Origin: Vagococcus vulneris
GTDB taxonomy: Bacteria; Bacillota; Bacilli; Lactobacillales; Vagococcaceae
Reading direction: 5' to 3'
Length of the DNA: 64,000 nucleotides
NCBI RefSeq assembly: GCF_003950515.1
Contig: NZ_NGJS01000001.1
Location: 124,001-188,000, forward strand
In this document: positions 41,619 through 50,420 of the stretch, piece by piece
Position numbering within the stretch: position 1 is the stretch's first letter
How the letters are laid out: each line of letters opens with the position of its first letter
Program-made: the position numbers and the translations under genes
Notes under the pieces: generated by a model
Databases searched by the model: none
What the model saw: only the letters and a program-made list of their open reading frames with translations
Told to the model about the DNA's origin: nothing

Positions 41619-42245
41619 CTATTTAATTGGCTCTACTTCTATCAGTTTATCTGCTACTTGTTTTGCAAAATTCATATCGTGCGTCACAATCAGCTGTGTC
41701 ATACCACTTTTACTTAACTCTTTAATTGTTTTCGTCACATCTGTTACTAACGATGGATCCAGTGCGCTTGTCGGCTCATCGTAGCAAAGGATACTAGGAT
41801 TCATCAACAAGGCACGAACAATTGCTACTCGCTGTTTTTGCCCTCCCGATAGATTTACGGGATAGTAAGCTTGATGATTTTCTAATCCAAATTCTTTTAA
41901 AAATTCTATTGCACGTTTCTTAATAACCGCTTTATCTTCGTCTTTTTTTAATAACGGTGCCGTCATAACATTTTCTAGTACGGTCAAATGTGGAAACAAA
42001 TTAAAGTCTTGAAATACTATACCAATTCGACCCCGATTATTTTTGGGATCTACTTCATGCCCATTAATCATAATCGTTCCGCTGTCTAATGATTCTAAAC
42101 CTGATATACACCTCAATAAAGTGGTCTTACCACCGCCAGATGGTCCAACAAAAACGACGATTTCACCATCATTAATCGACAAGTTAAAATCTGAAATAAT
42201 TCTTTTATCTGCATATGACTTGTTTAACTGACTGATAGTTATCAT
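41619..42245 (-). CDS. Amino-acid ABC transporter ATP-binding protein, probably histidine
   Basis: A 208-residue ATPase, short but complete: Walker A GPSGGGKTT, signature LSGGQKQRVAIVRALL, Walker B ILCYDEPTSALD, switch His in VTHDMNF. GlnQ/HisP-type. One base separates it from the permease gene. Confidence 0.92.
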   Translation of the reverse strand: MITISQLNKSYADKRIISDFNLSINDGEIVVFVGPSGGGKTTLLRCISGLESLDSGTIMINGHEVDPKNNRGRIGIVFQDFNLFPHLTVLENVMTAPLLKKDEDKAVIKKRAIEFLKEFGLENHQAYYPVNLSGGQKQRVAIVRALLMNPSILCYDEPTSALDPSLVTDVTKTIKELSKSGMTQLIVTHDMNFAKQVADKLIEVEPIK

Positions 42246-42246
42246 A

Positions 42247-42894
42247 TTATATACCTCGTTTCATTCTTTTTTGTTCTATATAATTAAGCAACAGCGTCAT
42301 GACACCTGTCAGAATTAAGTAAATAATACCTACGACAATCAGCGGAACAATACTGGCTTCCCGTTGCATGGCGATCCGTCCAGCTTTCATAACATCGCTT
42401 AAACCTAACGCATAAATAAGAGATGTATCTTTGACTAAAGTAATAACTTCGTTAGATACCGATGGAAAAATTATTTGGAAAACTTGCGGTAAAATAATTT
42501 TAAATGTGGTCTGATTTTTAGAGATACCTAATACTTGGGCTGCTTCATATTGACCATTGGGAATCGATTGAATACCACCTCTAAATATTTCAGCAAAATA
42601 TGCTGAGTAGTTAATAACAAACGCTATCAGTACCGCGATCACCCTACTTTCAATGATAATCCCCATAAATGGTAATCCAAAGAAGACAAAAATTAATTGT
42701 AGCAACAACGGTGTGCCACGAATAATCCAAATATAGACGCCAATTAAACTCTTTAGTAATTTCGGCCCCTTTGCACTGGCAAAACCAATTAAAATCCCTA
42801 ATGGTAAAGATGTTATTAATGTTAATAAAAAGACGAGCAGTGTCATCTTTGTCCCTTCTATAAGCGCCGGTAAAATTTTTACGATTAACTCCAT
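42247..42894 (-). CDS. Amino-acid ABC transporter permease, probably histidine
   Basis: A 215-residue HisMQ-type permease with about five spans and the EAA loop EAAQVLGISKNQTTFKIILPQ. It carries WIIRGTPLLLQLIFVFFGLP, typical of polar amino-acid importers. GGAGG precedes the ATG, immediately after the terminator of the second T-box. Confidence 0.92.
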   Translation of the reverse strand: MELIVKILPALIEGTKMTLLVFLLTLITSLPLGILIGFASAKGPKLLKSLIGVYIWIIRGTPLLLQLIFVFFGLPFMGIIIESRVIAVLIAFVINYSAYFAEIFRGGIQSIPNGQYEAAQVLGISKNQTTFKIILPQVFQIIFPSVSNEVITLVKDTSLIYALGLSDVMKAGRIAMQREASIVPLIVVGIIYLILTGVMTLLLNYIEQKRMKRGI

Positions 42895-42913
42895 TTGGTT
42901 TCCTCCTTAAAAT

Positions 42914-43180
42914 AAAAAAAGCCCTCTTGGCAGATTGCCAAGAGGACGAGCATTAACAATGTCGTGGTCCCACCTCATATTCGCTAAGTCAAAAAACTTA
43001 ACCTCAAGACACGATAACGAGTGAACCGATAAATTCTACTATTCATTCAAATTTATATCTCCGAGGTGTGTTCAATGACTAGTCGTGACCTTTTTACAGC
43101 AACCAAAGGCTCTCTATACACGATGATTAATCAATTACTTGTCCTCATTACAGATGATTTTCATTTATTTTCAAGCATTG
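42914..43180 (-). promoter_or_regulatory. Histidine-type T-box riboswitch, proximal copy
   Basis: Minus strand: the stem I start GAGAGCC near 43112, specifier CAC at 43068-43070 in GAACACACCT, T-box core TGGGACCACG at 42963-42972, then the terminator CCTCTTGGCA / TGCCAAGAGG with T-run (42914-42946). CAC is a histidine codon. The T-box bulge UGGG would pair with a tRNA ending CCCA, i.e. discriminator C73, which among bacterial tRNAs is the histidine hallmark. Uncharged tRNA-His should prevent termination. Confidence 0.9.
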
Positions 43181-43204
43181 TTCAATAATTTGACGACATA
43201 AAAC

Positions 43205-43455
43205 AAAAAAGTCCTCTTGGTTATTACCAAGAGGACGAGCATTAACATGTCGTGGTCCCACCTCATATTCGTTAAGCCGAAAAGACTTAACCTCAAAACA
43301 CGATAACGGGCGCCCGGCTTAACCTACTTGATTTCAGCTAAACTTCTCAAAGGTGTGTTTATTATTTAGGGATGGTCTTCTTCCACCAAACGAAGACTCT
43401 CTATACATCTGACTAAATAATTACTTGTCCTTTTCATTGATTTGCTTGATTAATT
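43205..43455 (-). promoter_or_regulatory. Histidine-type T-box riboswitch, distal copy
   Basis: Same architecture as the proximal copy: stem I with AGAGAGTC and GGTGGAAGAAGACC, specifier CAC at 43355-43357 in AAACACACCTTTGAG, T-box core TGGGACCACG at 43251-43260, and terminator CCTCTTGGT / ACCAAGAGG with T-run (43205-43236). Both copies lie in series on one transcript, so both terminators must be overcome. Confidence 0.9.
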
Positions 43456-43461
43456 TAAATT

Positions 43462-43490
43462 AGAATACCATGATAAAAAACAGTTGTCAA
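43462..43490 (-). promoter_or_regulatory. Sigma-A promoter of the tandem T-box operon
   Basis: Minus-strand perfect -35 TTGACA (43485-43490), 17-bp spacer, -10 TATTCT (43462-43467), starting three bases after the end of the CoA-binding gene. Confidence 0.75.
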
Positions 43491-43493
43491 TAC

Positions 43494-43910
43494 TTATTTG
43501 TTTAATTCGATTTTAATGCAACGATTCATCACAATATCGTTTCGATTATGATTTTGCAGATATGTAGCAGCTTCATCGCTTTCGATGCCCAGCTGTGCCC
43601 AAAACACCTCAGCATCTGTCTTTACAAAATCTTCTGCTATTTCAGGCAACGCATCGCTTCTTCTGAAAATATCTACAATATCGATTTTTTCTGGTACTTC
43701 CATCAAAGAAGCGTACACCTTTTCATTCAGTACTGTTTGACCTGCTATCATCGGATTTACTGGAAAAATTGTATACCCCTTTTGTTGCAGCAATTCCGCA
43801 ATTTGGTAACTTGTTCTGTCCGGCTTATTGCTTAGTCCTACAATTGCAATATTTTTTGCTTCTTTCAAATATGTTTTTATGGTTGCATCACTCGGATTTA
43901 CAAAAGACAT
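43494..43910 (-). CDS. CoA-binding domain protein (YccU family)
   Basis: A Rossmann-fold protein of 138 residues with NIAIVGLSNKPDRTSYQIAELLQQ and GYTIFPVNPM, DIVDIFRRSD and EVFWAQLGIESDEAA, typical of the CoA-binding/succinyl-CoA-synthetase-like family. The start is the second ATG, because GGAGG lies 7-8 nt upstream. Function unknown in detail. Confidence 0.9.
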   Translation of the reverse strand: MSFVNPSDATIKTYLKEAKNIAIVGLSNKPDRTSYQIAELLQQKGYTIFPVNPMIAGQTVLNEKVYASLMEVPEKIDIVDIFRRSDALPEIAEDFVKTDAEVFWAQLGIESDEAATYLQNHNRNDIVMNRCIKIELNK

Positions 43911-44042
43911 GTTAAAGACCTCCATATTATTTTAATATCGCAATCATAGCGTTAATTTTTTTAAAGTGCAAGCAATTAAATTGTATTGTTGCCTTTTAAT
44001 TTTCATGGTAAAATTAGACTTGTCGTTAAGGAGGCAGTCATC

Positions 44043-44684
44043 GTGAAAGTTATGTTACTTCTTTTTCTAGCCTATATTTTAGGCTCCATTCCTTCTGGAG
44101 TTTGGGTAGGAAAATTATTTTACAACAAAGATATTAGAAATTTTGGTAGCGGTAATATGGGAACTACTAATACTTTTAGAGTTTTAGGAAAAAAAGCTGG
44201 AATCATTGTCCTAATCATGGACATAGCCAAAGGGGCCGCTGCAACATCATTACCGATTTGGTTTGGTCTTGACGTTAATCCTTTATGGTTTGGTGTCCTC
44301 GCCATTCTAGGTCACACATTTCCAATCTTTATTGATTTTAAAGGCGGCAAAGCGGTTGCTACAAGTGCTGGTATGTTATTAGGATACAGCCCGACTTTCT
44401 TTATTTACTCTGCTAGTATATTTGTCATTTTACTCTTTCTAACTAGCACTGTTAGTCTATCAAGTATGATCAGTGCTATTCTAATTACAATCTCAACAGT
44501 TGTAATTCCGCTGATTTTTCCTGATATTTTAGCTGAACAAAATTGGCTTTTAACTACACTTGCAATTATTATTACACTGTTTATCATTTACCGTCACCGC
44601 GATAATATCAAACGTATTAAAGATGGCACTGAAAGTCGAATTCCCTTCGGATTAAAAAGCTCAAAAAAACAAGATGCTAATTAA
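44043..44684 (+). CDS. plsY: Glycerol-3-phosphate acyltransferase PlsY
   Basis: A 213-residue five-span membrane enzyme transferring acyl from acyl-phosphate to glycerol-3-phosphate. Motifs: LGSIPSGVWVGKLF, the SGNMGTTN glycine-rich motif, LGHTFPIFIDFKGGKAVATS, and the late HRDNIKRIKDGTE. GTG start chosen because AAGGAGG lies 7-8 nt upstream. Its last codons form half of the shared terminator with murE. Confidence 0.95.
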   Translation: MKVMLLLFLAYILGSIPSGVWVGKLFYNKDIRNFGSGNMGTTNTFRVLGKKAGIIVLIMDIAKGAAATSLPIWFGLDVNPLWFGVLAILGHTFPIFIDFKGGKAVATSAGMLLGYSPTFFIYSASIFVILLFLTSTVSLSSMISAILITISTVVIPLIFPDILAEQNWLLTTLAIIITLFIIYRHRDNIKRIKDGTESRIPFGLKSSKKQDAN

Positions 44685-44700
44685 TGCATCTTGTTTTTTT
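44663..44700. terminator. Bidirectional terminator embedded in the plsY and murE gene ends
   Basis: A 15-bp stem (AAAAAAACAAGATGC and its complement) with an 8-nt loop spans both convergent stop codons, which overlap by 4 bp. Confidence 0.9.
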
Positions 44701-46207
44701 CATTTATATAATCTTGTGCCACCTGATAATCACCTTTATAAGGTACATCTTTGCCATTTTTCTTTTGATATCGATCCTGGCCCTTACCGGCTAATATAAC
44801 AACATCTCCAGCAGCCGCTAAATCAATTGCCTTTTTGATAGCCTCTTCTCTATCCAAAATAATAAACTGCTTTACCTCCGGATTATAGATAGCCTCTGAA
44901 ATTTCATTAATAATTTTTTTAGGATCCTCAAATTGCGGATCGTCTTCAGTCAACACTACTGTATCTCCTAATTCAGATAAAGCTTTTCCAAAATCTTTCC
45001 GGCGTGATACCCCTTTATTACCTGTACTACCGATAACCGTAATAATTTTTCCATCCGGATACTCTTTTTCAGCAAAACTTAATAAGTTTTTTAAGCTATC
45101 ATAATTATGAGCATAATCCACATAAATATGTTCACCTTCTGTACCTAAAACATGCTCCATTCGACCTGGCACTTTGGCCGCTTTTAGTCCTTTAGCTGAA
45201 TCTTGCTTTGAAGCCCCCGCCATGTTAGATACAATCAGACTTGCTAGCGCATTATCTTTATTAAAATCTCCACGTAACTGAAGTCTATACTCACCAGTAA
45301 TATTTATTTGCGAATGATTTGACGATGACACATGAAAAGTTAAAGCATCAACATCAGGCTGCCAATAAAAGTCAGCATCAGGCTTATGACCATAGGTAAC
45401 ATAAGGTTTTCCGTAAGCATCTGCTGTTTCAATCAATAAAGTAACGTCTTTTGTCTCCTTAAATATAACAACTTTTTTTGCCTGCTTAATTAATTGCCGC
45501 TTGCAATAATAATAATCATCAAATGTTGGATGCTCAATTGGTCCAATATGATCCGGAGAAATATTCATAAAAATACCAATATCAAAAACCAAACCATAGG
45601 CTCGTTTTACTTTATATGCTTGAGAGGACACTTCCATGACCATGTGTGTCATTCCATTCGTAACAGCTTCTGCCATCATTCGATACAAATCCAATGATTC
45701 CGGTGTTGTTAATTCAGATTTAAAAAATGTTTTACCATCTAATGTTGTGTTCATAGTTGAAAGCATTGCAACTCTTTGATTCGTCGTTTGATCTAAAATA
45801 GCTTTAGTAAAATAAGAAGCCGTTGTTTTTCCTTTAGTTCCTGTATAACCGATTAATGTTAATTTATTTTGAGGGTAATCATAAAAAGCCATACTTAATA
45901 GTGCCAAAGCCTCTCGAATATCAGTAACAATAATCCCTAAGTCGGCTGTAACATCATAAGGGTTTTCTGAAATATAATAATTCAAACCTTTTTCTAAAAT
46001 TGCTGTTTCCAAATATTCTTGTTTAAAAGATAATCCTTTACAGAAAAATAATGATTCTGCGCCAACTTGACGTGAATCATAAGTTATATGATAAAATGTT
46101 CTATCTTCAACTGGAAGTTGAAAATACCATTTACCTTGATGAACATATTCTTTAATCAAGCCTGAATTAAAAAGAATTGATTCAATTTGTTTTAATGATA
46201 ACGACAT
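44681..46207 (-). CDS. murE: UDP-MurNAc-tripeptide synthetase MurE, lysine type
   Basis: A 508-residue Mur ligase: N-terminal UDP-sugar domain, central ATPase with LIGYTGTKGKTTASYF and VMEVSSQAYKVKR, C-terminal ligase domain with VIGSTGNKGVSRRKD. The amino-acid selecting motif reads DDPQFEDP; DAP-adding enzymes have DNPR, so lysine is the expected substrate. It builds the stem peptide of peptidoglycan. Confidence 0.93.
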   Translation of the reverse strand: MSLSLKQIESILFNSGLIKEYVHQGKWYFQLPVEDRTFYHITYDSRQVGAESLFFCKGLSFKQEYLETAILEKGLNYYISENPYDVTADLGIIVTDIREALALLSMAFYDYPQNKLTLIGYTGTKGKTTASYFTKAILDQTTNQRVAMLSTMNTTLDGKTFFKSELTTPESLDLYRMMAEAVTNGMTHMVMEVSSQAYKVKRAYGLVFDIGIFMNISPDHIGPIEHPTFDDYYYCKRQLIKQAKKVVIFKETKDVTLLIETADAYGKPYVTYGHKPDADFYWQPDVDALTFHVSSSNHSQINITGEYRLQLRGDFNKDNALASLIVSNMAGASKQDSAKGLKAAKVPGRMEHVLGTEGEHIYVDYAHNYDSLKNLLSFAEKEYPDGKIITVIGSTGNKGVSRRKDFGKALSELGDTVVLTEDDPQFEDPKKIINEISEAIYNPEVKQFIILDREEAIKKAIDLAAAGDVVILAGKGQDRYQKKNGKDVPYKGDYQVAQDYINEKNKMH

Positions 46208-46287
46208 CATGTAACACCTCTACTTTAAGTTTGGTTTATTATAACATAAGACGGCAATCTTATTAAGATGACCGTTCAAATAAAAAA

Positions 46288-46325
46288 GAATCAAGATAAA
46301 GTGATCACCTGCTTTATCTTGATTC
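46288..46325 (-). terminator. Terminator of the glycosyltransferase pair
   Basis: Minus-strand GAATCAAGATAAAG / CTTTATCTTGATTC stem with T-run, 6 bp after the stop codon. Confidence 0.85.
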
Positions 46326-46330
46326 AGCGT

Positions 46331-47887
46331 CTAGTTTTTAGCTTTGTATAATAGATAGGTTTTATCCCACTCTGCAAATTGACTATGATCAGCAACTAAA
46401 TCATAATTTTTCTGGATATTCTCTGGAACAGCTTTATCAGGTGTCTCACCAAAATTTATCCTACACACAACAAATTTTATAGTCTTATTGTCAACCGCTT
46501 TATTTTGTGTTTCCATCATTTCTGGTAAGTATTCATCGCTGATATTCTGTCGTTCAAAATAATAAACTGTTGGTACTATGTTAGCAGCCTGATAAAAACC
46601 TTCGTCTAAAGCACCGTAGTTCAACAGTGTGGGCTCTTTTTCTTTATTCATTATTCTAGCAAATTTTTCCTGTGCAAAGGAATGATCCTTCGTATTAAAC
46701 GTCAACGACCGATTATTAGGAAAGAAAGTAGAATATTTGAAATTTCCATTTAAACCAAAAACGAGGATTAGACTCAACAGACCGGTAAAAATCCATTGTA
46801 TTTCTGTTAATGTCTTTGCTTTTACATAAGTCAATGCCCACAGAATACTTAAACATGCAAACGGCATCAAGATTAAGAAATAATAACTAAAATCTTTACC
46901 CCCATAAAACGTGCTGATAATTAATGTGAAAAAAGTTGCACAGTAGATAAACAAACTTTCATAATCACTGAACAGTCTCTTGGTCAAGCAAGTAACGGCT
47001 AGACCAAAGCCTAATGTCACCGTTAAAATTTGATTGCCGATTACTCTTCCAGAAAAAATACGGACTGCGTTTAAAATATTACCTATTAAACCGCTTGTTT
47101 CATTATTTGGATAGAGCGAAATATTAGCATAAAAGTAATTAAAAATTAATTGATTTAACCCGCCGAGAACCGAAAAATATGCGACAATCAACATACTGAC
47201 AACAATAAACATCAACAAGAACCAAACCAGTGAATTTACAGCTTGATAGGTTCGCTTTTTTAGTAAAAGAATAATAAACAAGGCTATGTAAAAACCTAAG
47301 TAACCGCCAACCATAGTAAATTTCACCCAAAATAAATAAGAAAAACCTAATCCTGCTAAAATGTAATCACGGTTTGTCAGAACATAATCGGTGTGTTGTA
47401 ATTTTACAATTAAATAAATCAGAAAAACAACCGGTACGAATGCAAACTCTTCGGCGCTTCCTCCCATCTTAAAAAAAGGACTCATCAACAACAAAGTGTA
47501 ACTTAAGAAAACGAACACTAAGCTCTTACTTTTGTCTAAATAAAAGCGAGCAGTTTTAAAGAGTAGCATAGATACCCAAGCTAAATTGACTACTTCTAAA
47601 AAGTAAATACCATGATAACTGGGTGAAAGTTTCGAGGCTATCATAAAAACCAGATATAATAAAGGACCTTTCTGTTCAAATAAGTCACGATAAGGGATCT
47701 TCCCATGCCCCCAAGATTTCCCCATTGTCAGGAAAGCATTTAAATCGACCCAATCATTGTATCGATAAATAGGCGAATTCTTGCTTGCTATTAATAAAAA
47801 AATTGCAGATGTTAAAAAAAACACTAAAAAAAGCAACATTCCTAGTGACGGTTTCCACTTTCTTATCGTTTGATTATTACTTCTCAT
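46331..47887 (-). CDS. GT-C type integral membrane glycosyltransferase
   Basis: A protein of about 518 residues with 11-12 hydrophobic spans and an extracytoplasmic C-terminal domain. After span 1 it carries an acidic loop (NDWVDLNAFLTMGKSWGHG, then YRDLFEQKGPLLY), the hallmark of polyprenyl-phosphate-sugar dependent GT-C enzymes. The start overlaps the GtrB-like gene, which would make the lipid-linked sugar donor. The likely role is glycosylation of teichoic acid or another wall polymer outside the membrane. Confidence 0.75.
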   Translation of the reverse strand: MRSNNQTIRKWKPSLGMLLFLVFFLTSAIFLLIASKNSPIYRYNDWVDLNAFLTMGKSWGHGKIPYRDLFEQKGPLLYLVFMIASKLSPSYHGIYFLEVVNLAWVSMLLFKTARFYLDKSKSLVFVFLSYTLLLMSPFFKMGGSAEEFAFVPVVFLIYLIVKLQHTDYVLTNRDYILAGLGFSYLFWVKFTMVGGYLGFYIALFIILLLKKRTYQAVNSLVWFLLMFIVVSMLIVAYFSVLGGLNQLIFNYFYANISLYPNNETSGLIGNILNAVRIFSGRVIGNQILTVTLGFGLAVTCLTKRLFSDYESLFIYCATFFTLIISTFYGGKDFSYYFLILMPFACLSILWALTYVKAKTLTEIQWIFTGLLSLILVFGLNGNFKYSTFFPNNRSLTFNTKDHSFAQEKFARIMNKEKEPTLLNYGALDEGFYQAANIVPTVYYFERQNISDEYLPEMMETQNKAVDNKTIKFVVCRINFGETPDKAVPENIQKNYDLVADHSQFAEWDKTYLLYKAKN

Positions 47888-48854
47888 AATCCTTAACCTC
47901 GCGCCCATTTAAGTTCGTCTCGATGATAAAACGCGGACGATGTTTCACCTCAGAATAAATTTTACCGATATATTCTCCCACAATTGAGATTCCTATCAAC
48001 TGCACGCCGCCAATCAGCCATATACTCATGATAGTTGATGCCCAACCGGTGTCTGTGTTGCCGCTGATTTTTTGATATAACGTATAAAATACATAAATTA
48101 GTCCAATTAATGTTGTTAATAATCCAAGATTTCGTACAAAGCGAATCGGCATGATAGAGAATGAAGAAATACCTTCCATTGCAAAACTAAGCATTTTTTT
48201 TAAAGGATACTTCGACTCGCCAGCTGCTCTTTCGTTTCTCGAGTAATGTACTTTGGCCGACGGGTAGCCGACCAGCGGAACCATGCCCCGCAAAAACAAA
48301 TTCTCCTCTTTAAACTGAAGTAACGTTTTTACAGCTCGTTCACTCATCAGACGAAAATCAGCATGATTTGGAACCATGTTTATCCCAATTCGCTGCATAA
48401 AAGCATAAAAACCGTTAGCTGTTATACGTTTAAAAGCAGTGTCTGTATCACGATTATTACGTACGCCATAAACGACATCGTTTCCTTCATAATATGCATC
48501 TACCATTTTAGGAATTGCAAAAATATCATCTTGCAAATCAGCATCAATACTAATAATCATATCTGAATATTCAACAGCTGTCGCCATACCTGCTAAGACT
48601 GCATTTTGATGTCCAAAATTACGACTAAATTTTATACCGTTATAATGAACTGAATCACTATTATTTAATTTACTAATCACTTGCCATGTTTTATCTTTAC
48701 TGCCATCATCAACAAATAAAATTGAACTATCTTCAGTAATTTTATTGTCTTTAATCATATTTAAAATTAATTTGTGTAATTCCTTGCTAGAAATAGGTAA
48801 AACTTCTTCTTCGTTATAGCAAGGAACAACTATCGTCAACTTCGCTATTGTCAT
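47877..48854 (-). CDS. GT2 family polyprenyl-phosphate glycosyltransferase (GtrB/DPM1-like)
   Basis: A 325-residue enzyme: GT2 domain with VVPCYNEEEVL, ILFVDDGSKDKTW and the metal-binding IISIDADLQDD, then RNERAAGESKYPLKKM and two C-terminal spans (LGLLTTLIGLIYVFYTLY and SIWLIGGVQLIGISIVGEYIG). It moves a sugar from a nucleotide donor to undecaprenyl phosphate. GGAGGATGTAAA precedes the chosen ATG. It overlaps the GT-C gene by 11 bp. Confidence 0.92.
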   Translation of the reverse strand: MTIAKLTIVVPCYNEEEVLPISSKELHKLILNMIKDNKITEDSSILFVDDGSKDKTWQVISKLNNSDSVHYNGIKFSRNFGHQNAVLAGMATAVEYSDMIISIDADLQDDIFAIPKMVDAYYEGNDVVYGVRNNRDTDTAFKRITANGFYAFMQRIGINMVPNHADFRLMSERAVKTLLQFKEENLFLRGMVPLVGYPSAKVHYSRNERAAGESKYPLKKMLSFAMEGISSFSIMPIRFVRNLGLLTTLIGLIYVFYTLYQKISGNTDTGWASTIMSIWLIGGVQLIGISIVGEYIGKIYSEVKHRPRFIIETNLNGREVKDYEK

Positions 48855-48973
48855 TTTACATCCTCCAAAAATTTCCATCATAAAATATTATAGCATTGCT
48901 AGTACTTAGTTCATAGTTTTTTTGAAAAATCTACCAAAAAAAAATTTTGTTTTCATCTATCTACAGCAAATTA

Positions 48974-49003
48974 TTGGATTATCTAATTTATAACTGTTAC
49001 AAT
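48974..49003 (+). promoter_or_regulatory. Candidate promoter of the NADH peroxidase gene
   Basis: TTGGAT (48974-48979), 18-bp spacer, TACAAT (48998-49003), 40 bp upstream of the ATG. The ribosome site AGGAGG at 49030-49035 is strong. Confidence 0.45.
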
Positions 49004-49042
49004 CTGTTTGTACGACTATTAATTATTTTAGGAGGTTTCATG

Positions 49043-50392
49043 ATGAAAGTTATTGTCTTAGGTTCTTCACATGGCGGTTTTGAAGCAGTTGAAGAATTAT
49101 TACTAACTCATCCTGACGCAGAGATCCAATGGTACGAAAAGGATGACTTTATTTCATTTATGGGTTGAGGTACCCAACTATATCTTGAGGGAGCAGTTAA
49201 AGATGTGAATTCTATTCGCTATATGACTGTTGAAAAGATGCAAAAACGTGGGGTCCACGTTTTTAACAATCACGAAATTCTATCTCTTGATGCCAAAAAC
49301 CATCAAGTAGAGGTTATAAATCATAAGACGGGCGAAAAACGCACCGAGTCTTACGATAAGATTATTTTAAGCCCTGGCGCTACACCATTTATCCTACCTG
49401 TTCCGGGAAATGATTTAAACGGCATTGAAACTATGAGAGGTCGCGGAGATACTATTCAATTAAAAATGAAAAGTGTTGATCCTGACATTGAAAATGTTGT
49501 TGTCGTCGGCAGCGGTTATATCGGCATTGAAGCAGCTGAATCATTTGCATTAGCAGGAAAAAATGTAACGGTTATTGATGTCATTGACCGTCCGCTAGGT
49601 ACTTATTTAGATAAAGAGTTTACTGACATTCTTGAAAAAGAAATGACGAATAATGGTATCCACTTAGCAATGGGTGAAATGGTGAAAAGTTTTGAAGGAT
49701 CAGATAAAATTCAAAAAGTTATTACCGATAAAGGTGAGTACACAGCTGATTTAGTTGTTATGTCTGCAGGTGTTCGACCAAATACTGCATGGCTAAAAGA
49801 TTCCATTGAGTTATTGCCAAACGGAATGATCAAAACAGATGAATATATGCAAACAAGCGAACCTGACGTATTTGCTATTGGTGATGCTACTTTAATCCAA
49901 TACAATCCTGGTGAAACAACCGTTAATATCTCATTAGCCAGCAACGCCCGTAAACAAGGTCGTTTTGCAGCTAAAAACATTGATGGTCCTAAGTTTGCCT
50001 TCCCAGGTGTACAAGGTTCTTCAGCGTTACGGGTTTTTGACTATAAATTTGCATCAACTGGTGTTAATGCACTTATGGCTGATAAATTAAAGATGACCGT
50101 TCGTTCTGTTCTTATTGATCAAGATACTTTAATGGACTTTATTCCCAAATCAATGAAAACAAACGTCATGTTTAAATTATATTACTCACCAGAAACACAT
50201 CAAATACTTGGGGCTCAAATCATGTCCAAAGAAGATTTGACTCCTTATATCCATTCTATTTCGATAGCTATTCAGACTAAATTTACTATTGATCAATTGG
50301 CTTATGCCGATTTCTTCTTCCAACCAGAATTTGATACGCCTTGGAATCTATTAAATTTAGTCGGCTTAAAAGCCTTACAGCAAGAAAATTAA
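49043..50392 (+). pseudogene. npr: NADH peroxidase with TGA at the catalytic Cys42 codon
   Basis: The 450-codon frame is closely similar throughout to Enterococcus NADH peroxidase (447 residues): FAD-binding [18 protein letters not shown] with the active-site His10, NAD-binding [44 protein letters not shown] and the C-terminal [14 protein letters not shown]. The only interruption is TGA at 49166-49168, codon 42, exactly where the enzyme has its Cys-sulfenic acid residue. The flanks read [17 protein letters not shown] against ISFLSCGMQLYLEG. No frameshift or second stop follows. As read by the standard code the product is a 41-residue peptide, hence a pseudogene; selenocysteine recoding is the alternative. 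A reinitiated product from the GTG/ATG codons near 49205 would lack the FAD N-terminus. Confidence 0.8.
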
Positions 50393-50394
50393 AA

Positions 50395-50420
50395 AAAAAC
50401 GCCTGAATTCAGGCGTTTTT
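50395..50420. terminator. Bidirectional terminator after the npr gene
   Basis: AAAAACGCCTGAA / TTCAGGCGTTTTT perfect palindrome between convergent genes. Confidence 0.9.

Noticed and set aside
42895..43493. CRISPR-like repeated blocks suggested by the near-identical terminator and core segments
   Set aside because: Only two copies, about 290 bp apart, each explained fully by T-box architecture.
49187..49206. Clear selenocysteine insertion element after the npr TGA
   Set aside because: The hairpin is short, A/U-rich and has a 13-nt loop. It meets only permissive criteria and would be found by chance in this AT-rich DNA.
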